Shown here: in pieces, positions 57,529 to 64,000 of the stretch
How positions within the stretch are numbered: position 1 is the first letter of the stretch
Layout: the number at the start of each line of letters is the position of its first letter
Assembly (NCBI GenBank): GCA_033063855.1
Contig: CP093831.1
Span: 12,834,001 to 12,898,000, forward strand
DNA: 64,000 nucleotides
Source: Smittia aterrima
Taxonomy: Eukaryota; Arthropoda; Insecta; Diptera; Chironomidae
Direction: 5' to 3'
Notes under the pieces: model-generated
Seen by the model: the letters and a program-made list of their open reading frames with translations, nothing else
Databases searched by the model: none
What the model was told of the DNA's origin: nothing
Program-made: the position numbers and the translations under genes

Positions 57529-60500
57529 ATGGATCTCGCAACGACGTACAAAATATTTGCAATAAAAACATTGAAAGAGAAACGATACTTCTGGGCTAAG
57601 AACACATTCTTTGTGCTGTTTCCTTTGCTGTTTATGACTCTTTACATGTTTACGGGTGCAGCAGAGAACACAAAGTATAATCAGAATGACGATGGTCGGA
57701 TTCATCGAACAATTAATGAGGTAACTTTTGCGACTTTGAAGTGGCTTTACCAAATATAGAAAACATATTTTAATCACGTTTCATATTTCCGTTTTCAGGA
57801 TGATCTTTACGAATCTTTGCCACCAGCTCTGGATGACAAATTCTACTTCGTGCCCAACACATCATTTTACTCCGATCTGATGGAGGAAGTTAGACTTGAA
57901 CATTACATCGTCGATGAAAGAGTCGTTGGATTCAAGAGCGAAGCTGATGCATGGAGTAATGTTGAAGATATGAACTCGCGATCATTCATGATTATTTTCG
58001 ACACGGAAGCACCAGCAAACGTTTTTCGTTACAAAATTAGGACGAGAAGCAATCACTTTATGACGGATCAACAATATTCGAGAGACTTACCGAAGATCAC
58101 CTCAAAGACAAGAAATGAATACATTGCAGAAGGTTTCCTTGCTGCTCAGCAAGCGATCAGCAAGAAATTCTTTGAAATCAAGTCGAAAAATCCAGGATCA
58201 TCATACCACATCGAGTTGGAAGCATTACCTTCGCCTAATCATAAGCCAAAAGAATCTAAATTGTATGATTTTGGCATATACTTCATCATCTTCTCATCAT
58301 TTATCTGCATTTCGTTGGTCTTCACCCGAATCGTCGAAGAAAAGTCTTGTGGATTCCGAGAACAACTAAAAAACGCGACTCGTCATAGTTTTCTGAACAA
58401 TGTTGCTTTGTTCTCGGTGAATCATCTTCAGATGCTTCTTCTGTTCTTAATCTGCCTCATCATCACATATGTCAAAGGCTTCTGGTTCAGTGTGAACATT
58501 GTTTACCCTTTGCTTCTAATAATTGTTTACATAACTTCAATTATCAGCTTTACGTTCCTTGTCAGCGCATTTTTTGAATCAAGTAAGTAATCCAACTTTG
58601 ACGTTCTGATTTCAAGTTCTAAGTTTTCTCTTTATTTTCAGTCGCATTTGCAACAGTTGGTGCAGTGTTTTGGTATTTTGTTCCGCTTTTCTGCTACCAA
58701 CTCGCAACAGTTCAATGGAAGAGAATCCTCATCTTCTTCCCAATGAATGCATTTTATCAAGGATTTCAGATTTTCCACGATTACACAAACTCTGGTCACT
58801 TCTACTGCCATTCAAACTTCTTTCAAACATCTCATCCCAACGACGGAGTTTTCTCGATGTTCGACGTGTTCTTTTGGCTCATCGTGTCATCAGTAATCAA
58901 CTTGGCTTTGTACTTTTACATATCAAACGTATGGCCGGGACAGTATGGCATTCGACAGAATCCTTTCTTCATCTGCCAAAAATCTTACTACGTTCCGAAC
59001 CGAATTGACGTTGGAAATGAGGTTCAAGCACTCAACTACACAACGTCTGGATTTGAGAACTTCAAACATTTGCAACAAAATGCGATCGTTAGAATTCGTA
59101 ATCTAACGAAGATTTATGGATCACAAACAGTCGTCAAGAACTTTTCCATGGACATCTATAAGAATCAAATTACAGTTCTGCTTGGTCACAATGGAGCGGG
59201 AAAGACATCGACAATGTGTATCATGACTGGACTCATTCCTAAGACAAGCGGCCATGTTTACGTCGGTAATGAAGATAACGTAGAGTTCTACCGATCCAAG
59301 ATTGGATATTGTCCACAACACAACATTTCTCTGCCATACCTAACATGTCAAGAGCATCTTGAGTTCTTTGGACAACTTCGAGGCCTTTCAAGATTCAATG
59401 CTGAAGTCGAGGCGAAGAATATTCTGATGAAAGTAAATCTTCAATCTAAAGCGAATGAAGTTGCTAAAAGACTATCCGGTGGAATGTTGCGAAAGCTTTG
59501 CCTTGCCAACGCGATCATTGGCGAAACAAAGTTGTTAATACTTGGTGAGTCATTAAAATTCTGTTCCATTTCAATTTATAAACAATTTTTATTTGTAACT
59601 CTAGACGAGCCATCAAGTGGATTGGATCCGGAAAGTCGACGCGATATTTGGAATATTCTGTTGAAACTAAAGAAAGATCACACAATTTTAATCACTTCGC
59701 ACTTTATGGAGGAAGCAGATGTGCTTGGTGATAAAATTGCAATCATGGAGACTGGAGAATTGATCGCCTATGGCACGAGCATGTTCCTGAAACACTATTA
59801 TGGAAGTGGCTACACTTTAAAAATGCTCAAGTCAACAGATAAAGACAAATTCGATCGTACTAGCGTTCACAATACCATCAAGCGTCACATTCCATCGGCA
59901 GAGCAAAAAACATCTGTTGAGCCGCTCTATTGCATGACACTTCCGTTCAAAGATAAGCACAAGTATGGCGAAGTGTTGCGTGACCTGGAACTCAACAAAG
60001 CTTTATACGGAATTGAATCGCTTTCGATTACAAACACAACGCTTGAAGAAGTTTTTCTTAATTCAGCTTCATGTGGAAAGATTGAAGCAACAACTGATGA
60101 GCCGGATGGTCAAGAATACACTTCGTTGGCAGTGGATAATCACAAAGAGATTAACAGGAAGCTGATTTACTTCAGACAGTTCCAAGCAATCTTCTTCAAG
60201 AAATTCATTTATTGGATGAGAAATCTTCCTTTCTTCTGTGCGATGGTTGCAGTTCCAATTATCATGACTTGGCTTTGCTTTTTGCTCAACAATTATCTGG
60301 CTGACAAAACTCACAACGCACTGAAGTTCCAAATCGATGATATCAAGGACCCTTTCATTATTGTTAACTTCAAAGGAGACAGAGACGAGAAAGCAGAAAA
60401 AATATTCGAACTGTTAGCTGGAGAAAAAACTCGAGTGCTAATTCTCAATGATCACGACATCGTTCAAGAAATCAAAGAAGTTTGGGTAGACTTACTTAAG

Positions 60501-62648
60501 TATTATGACAATCTGTTGGGAGCTATTGAGTTCGAGAAAAGCGAGACACATAATGAATGGAAAGCAAAGATTTTCTATTCACAAAACTTGCTTCATTCTG
60601 TTGGAATCATGACGAACGCTGTTAATAATTTCATGATGAAATATTATATCAATGAAAGCTCCACGATCGAAGTCATCAACAGTCCACTAAACCGAGGAGA
60701 TGCAAACGTTAATTACATTCAAAACTTGTACACGGAATTTGTTCCAATCGGATTGATGCTGATGATGATAATGTTCTTACCTTTCACATTCAAAGAGAAG
60801 GCGAGTGGCTTTAAGAATCTTCAGAATATTCCAAGCTTCATCTATTGGTTCGCATTGTTCATTAGTGATTTATTAGTTCACACAATCGTTGTCGTTATCA
60901 TCATGTTAATCACTGGTTACGACAGCGACGGTCTCGCATTCAGCGGAACAGAACTTGAATTGATTTTCCTGCTTTTCTTCTGCTATGGCGCGACAAACCT
61001 TTTGATCGTATACATAACTAGTCAATGCTTCAGCACGTTAAGTAGTTCGATCATGTTCCTGAACTATCTTCAGATATTCGCGCTCTTCGGAGTGATCATG
61101 ATGTCGGGAAGCAAAGAATCAATGAACGACTATGCAGCGTGGATCTCAATTTTCCACATTTTCCCTGATTTTGCACTCAAACATTCACTGAAAGTCATAC
61201 ACGAACATAACAAATTTGAGAAAAACCATGAGAAAGTTGGCAACGATAAGGACACAGACGTTTACAAGCAAAGCCTCGCGGATTATGCTCACGTCTTCGA
61301 TATCACGCAATTCTTCACAGCCAACGTTTTCGTGTTTTTCATCGCTGGCTTATTCCTGTTTTTCTTTGTTGAGAACCAACAATTGATGGAGCAGTTTGGT
61401 TACTTCTGCTCGAGGCTTAATACGTGCTGGATATTTGGAAAAGAAGATAAACATTCCTTGGAAAATATTCAAATGGAAGAGCTGGAGGAAGATCCCGATG
61501 TGAGACATGAATCTCTTAACGTCGATGGAATCATTAGTGAAGAGAAAGTCGAATCAGAAGCAATGGTTGTATCGCATCTCAAGAAGACATACGGAGGACA
61601 CTTCAAAGCTGTGCAGGACATAAGCTTTACTGTTAAGAAAGGAGAATGCTTTGGGCTTCTTGGAATGAATGGAGCTGGCAAGACTACAACATTCGAAATG
61701 ATGACATTGAATCGACCAAAGACACAAGGACGATTATACCTGAATGGCATCAACTCTGACGATGATCATTTCCTATACAGACATCATTTTGGATATTGTC
61801 CACAGCAAGACGCGCTCTGTGACTACATGACAGCAAGAGAGCTTTTGAAGTACATGCTAATGATCAACGGTTGCAACAGATATGACCTCGACGCTCAAGT
61901 CGAGAAATGGCTTCGCAAAGTGGATATCGAAAAGTACCGAGACAGAAGAATTTCAAGTTTCTCTGGTGGAACGAAGAGAAAACTCAACACAGCCATGGCA
62001 ATGATCTCAGATCCTTTCATAATATTCCTTGATGAGCCAACAACAGGTGTCGATCCAAGATCTAGACGTTTCGTCTGGTGTTGCATCAAGCAACTTCAAC
62101 AAAAGCAGAAAACAATTGTTCTCACTTCTCATTCAATGGACGAATGTGAGATGCTCTGCAATCGTCTTGGAATAATGAAGAACGGAGAGATGAAATGCAT
62201 TGGTATGATTCAAAAACTAAAAGAGAAATACGGAAAGGGATTTTCTTTAATGATTAAAGTTAAGCCAAAGCTTTTGATTGACGATAGCGTTTGCGTTATG
62301 GATCTACCGCGAACAGAGACTGATTCGATTCGAGCATCGCCAACACCAGCGGAGAGCGTGACTGATATTAAGCTTCAACTACAATCGCTTTTCTCATGCG
62401 AGCTTAAGGATGAACACGACGTGAGTTGAAAATATTTTCTTTTATACATTTTCTCACGATCAAAATTTATTTCACAGGGAGTTCTTCAGTATTTTATTAA
62501 TGCAAAGAGCATCAGCTGGGCTCAAGTGTTTCAAGATCTGCTCGAGTTTTCCAACACTCACGAGAGCGCAATCGATAGCTTTTCGATTCAAGAAACAACA
62601 CTCGAAGACATTTTCCAGCAGTTCAGAAACGATCAAATGAGTCAATGA
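57529..62648 (+). CDS. Full-length ABCA-subfamily lipid transporter (ABCA3-like)
   Basis: Exons 57529-57720, 57799-58582, 58642-59544, 59605-62420, 62478-62648 (TGA); 1621 residues, in phase. Two halves, each with a large extracellular loop, a membrane domain and a nucleotide-binding domain. The first helix is NTFFVLFPLLFMTLYM. NBD1: Walker A GHNGAGKTST (59184-59213), signature LSGGMLRKL, Walker B LLILDEPSSGLDP across an intron junction. NBD2: Walker A GMNGAGKTTT (from about 61662), signature FSGGTKRKL, Walker B FIIFLDEPTTGVDP. Family members move lipids across membranes. The 60-base intron 59545-59604 is a multiple of three without stops; keeping it would insert 20 residues inside Walker B and destroy it, so it is an intron. 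The final exon ends TTLEDIFQQF, the usual ABCA C-terminal regulatory box. Confidence 0.93.
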
Positions 62649-63004
62649 TTTTAAAGCTTGATGTTTCCAGCTTGATGTGATATTATCAACACGATTTCCT
62701 TAAACCACCAAATGATGTTTCCAGCTCTGCTCTCTTCAATCTATTTTAACCTTAATTTGTAAAACCTGTCATAAGAAAAATATAATTTTTCACATATAAA
62801 GATTTGATTAAAATAACTCGAAATGTTTTATTTGAGACGAAATTCTCTAAAAATGTCTAGAGTAATTGCAGTTGTCATCAGGTTATTAACATTTCCAAAT
62901 TGAGAGTCTCAAATTTGAAATAACGTAGACAGTGAGTACACAATTTGTCATCAGTTTATTGATATGGGAATTTCTCTTAAATTTTTTTTGCATCAAAACT
63001 GAAA
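62649..63004. other. Intergenic between ABCA and carboxylesterase genes
   Basis: 356 bases with the ABCA 3' UTR (AATATAATTTTTC region) and the esterase promoter. Nothing else seen. Confidence 0.5.
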
Positions 63005-64000
63005 ATGAGTTTCAAGAGTGAAGTCATATTTTGTCTGTTGATTGTTCAATTTAAATTTATTTCAAGTGCAATCATTGAACTTCAAGATGGATCAGTGGAA
63101 GGAAGCACAATGAAGACGCGAGATGGAAAAATATTTCAAAGTTTTATGAAAATCCCTTTTGCTGAACCGCCGATAGGCGAACTAAGATTTCTGCCTCCAG
63201 TTGCGAAAAGTGCATGGCGTGGCATTCTCAATTGCAGAACTTTTGGCCCAATGTGCATGCAAACAAATGCGCCAGATCGTTTGATGTCTGAGGACTGTTT
63301 GCACTTAAATGTGTTCACGAAAAATCTTCCAACGGAGGAAAACTTTAAAAAGAATAAGCCAGTCATCGTTTTTATTCATGGCGGAGGATTCGAGTATGGC
63401 GGAGCCATCGATCATGGTCCTCAATATTTAATGGCAAGAGATATTGTCCTGGTAACTATCAACTATCGACTTGCAGCGTTTGGGTTTCTAGCAGTTGAAA
63501 CAGTAAACGCTTCTGGTAATCAAGCACTGAAAGATCAAGTCTTAGCATTGAAGTGGGTGAAAAAAAATATTGAAAGATTTGGCGGCGACCCGAATCGAAT
63601 TACAATCTCAGGATTATCAGCTGGTAGCTACTCAGTCACAGGACTCATTGTCTCGCCGATGAGTCAAGGTCTATTCAAAAACGTTATCGCAATGAGTGGA
63701 GCTATCACTTGGCCAAAGAAATTAAAGTCAAACAACATAAAAGCAGCGAAGGAGTTGGCAAACAGAATCAATTGCACAATTGATAAAATTGATGAAATGG
63801 TGGATTGCCTCAAAAATGTAAGTTTCAATGAATTTCGAGTCTTACATCACTCAATTATTTCATTTTAGAAATCCGCTGAAGAAATTACTTCAAACATGAT
63901 TTTTACTGTCTACAATTGTCCGATCATGACTTGGATTCCCGTTGTTGAGCCTGACTTATCACAAGAAAGAATTTTCGTCGAAGATCCCAACAAATCTTTC
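63005..64000 (+). CDS. Carboxylesterase (type B, alpha/beta hydrolase), 5' part
   Basis: Exons 63005-63817 and 63869 to beyond the window; 315 residues visible. Signal peptide MSFKSEVIFCLLIVQFKFIS then ELQDGSVEGSTM. Landmarks: IPFAEPPIGELRF, EDCLHLNVF (disulphide Cys), the oxyanion hole HGGGFEYGG, NYRLAAFGFL, NQALKDQVLALKWVKKNI, and the nucleophile elbow GLSAGSYS in place of the common GESAGG, so the catalytic Ser is kept. The acid and His lie beyond the window end. Secreted or membrane-linked esterase; detoxification, juvenile hormone or odorant turnover are all possible and cannot be told apart here. Confidence 0.9.

Overview
This is eukaryotic DNA, almost certainly from an insect and most likely a lower dipteran such as a non-biting midge. 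The DNA is AT-rich, most introns are 50 to 80 bases with GT-AG ends, and about 22 protein-coding genes lie on both strands. Several products have clear insect counterparts: a Baboon receptor with three interchangeable ectodomain exons, an Nplp1 neuropeptide precursor, Sarah/RCAN, and CYP4-clan P450s resembling the CYP313/CYP325 groups. The species is an inference. No RNA genes, CRISPR arrays or prokaryotic features were seen. Exon borders come from reading frame plus GT-AG sites, and every chain listed keeps phase.

Layout. 1-5816: long non-coding stretch, then the 3' part of Shroom (+). 6304-7819: gamma-butyrobetaine dioxygenase-like gene (-). 7820-10205: gene-free. 10206-14562: baboon (-) with three alternative ectodomain exons and an unusual Cys-rich insertion in the kinase domain. 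15180-16841: TMEM209 (+). 16948-18673: arylsulfatase B-like (-). 18843-20722: Vps33A/carnation (-). 21640-22368: Sarah/RCAN (-), divergent from an ABHD4/5 hydrolase (22838-24191, +). 24885-28823: two tandem P450s (+) whose last exons look homogenised. 28882-31070: a broken Ty1/copia retrotransposon between two 75-base AT-rich direct repeats. 31611-41442: four tightly packed + strand genes (GATAD1, TMEM94, ALKBH7, DNA ligase III). 41986-45421: Nplp1 (+). 45422-48478: mostly gene-free, with weak minus-strand exons. 48479-48982: unrecognised basic protein (-), divergent from a Bcl-2 family gene (49218-50050, +). 50270-52582: DUF229 protein (-). 53056-54513: CHMP7 (-), divergent from NOP2 (54790-57101, +). 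57529-62648: full-length ABCA transporter (+). 63005 to the end: 5' part of a carboxylesterase (+).

Most genes are housekeeping or cell-biology genes with no common pathway. Thematic neighbours are the P450 pair, the two sulfatase-fold proteins (which are not adjacent) and the paired divergent promoters. The most noteworthy observation is Nplp1. Its far-downstream terminal exon (45197) is open in two frames. Skipping the optional exon at 43515 gives the short C-terminus like Drosophila Nplp1. Including it, and using an internal GTAAAC donor, shifts the exon into a second 74-codon frame and also adds one more peptide of the family. Other noteworthy points are the baboon kinase insertion, gene conversion between the P450s, stop-free introns of length divisible by three, and the repeat-flanked copia remnant.
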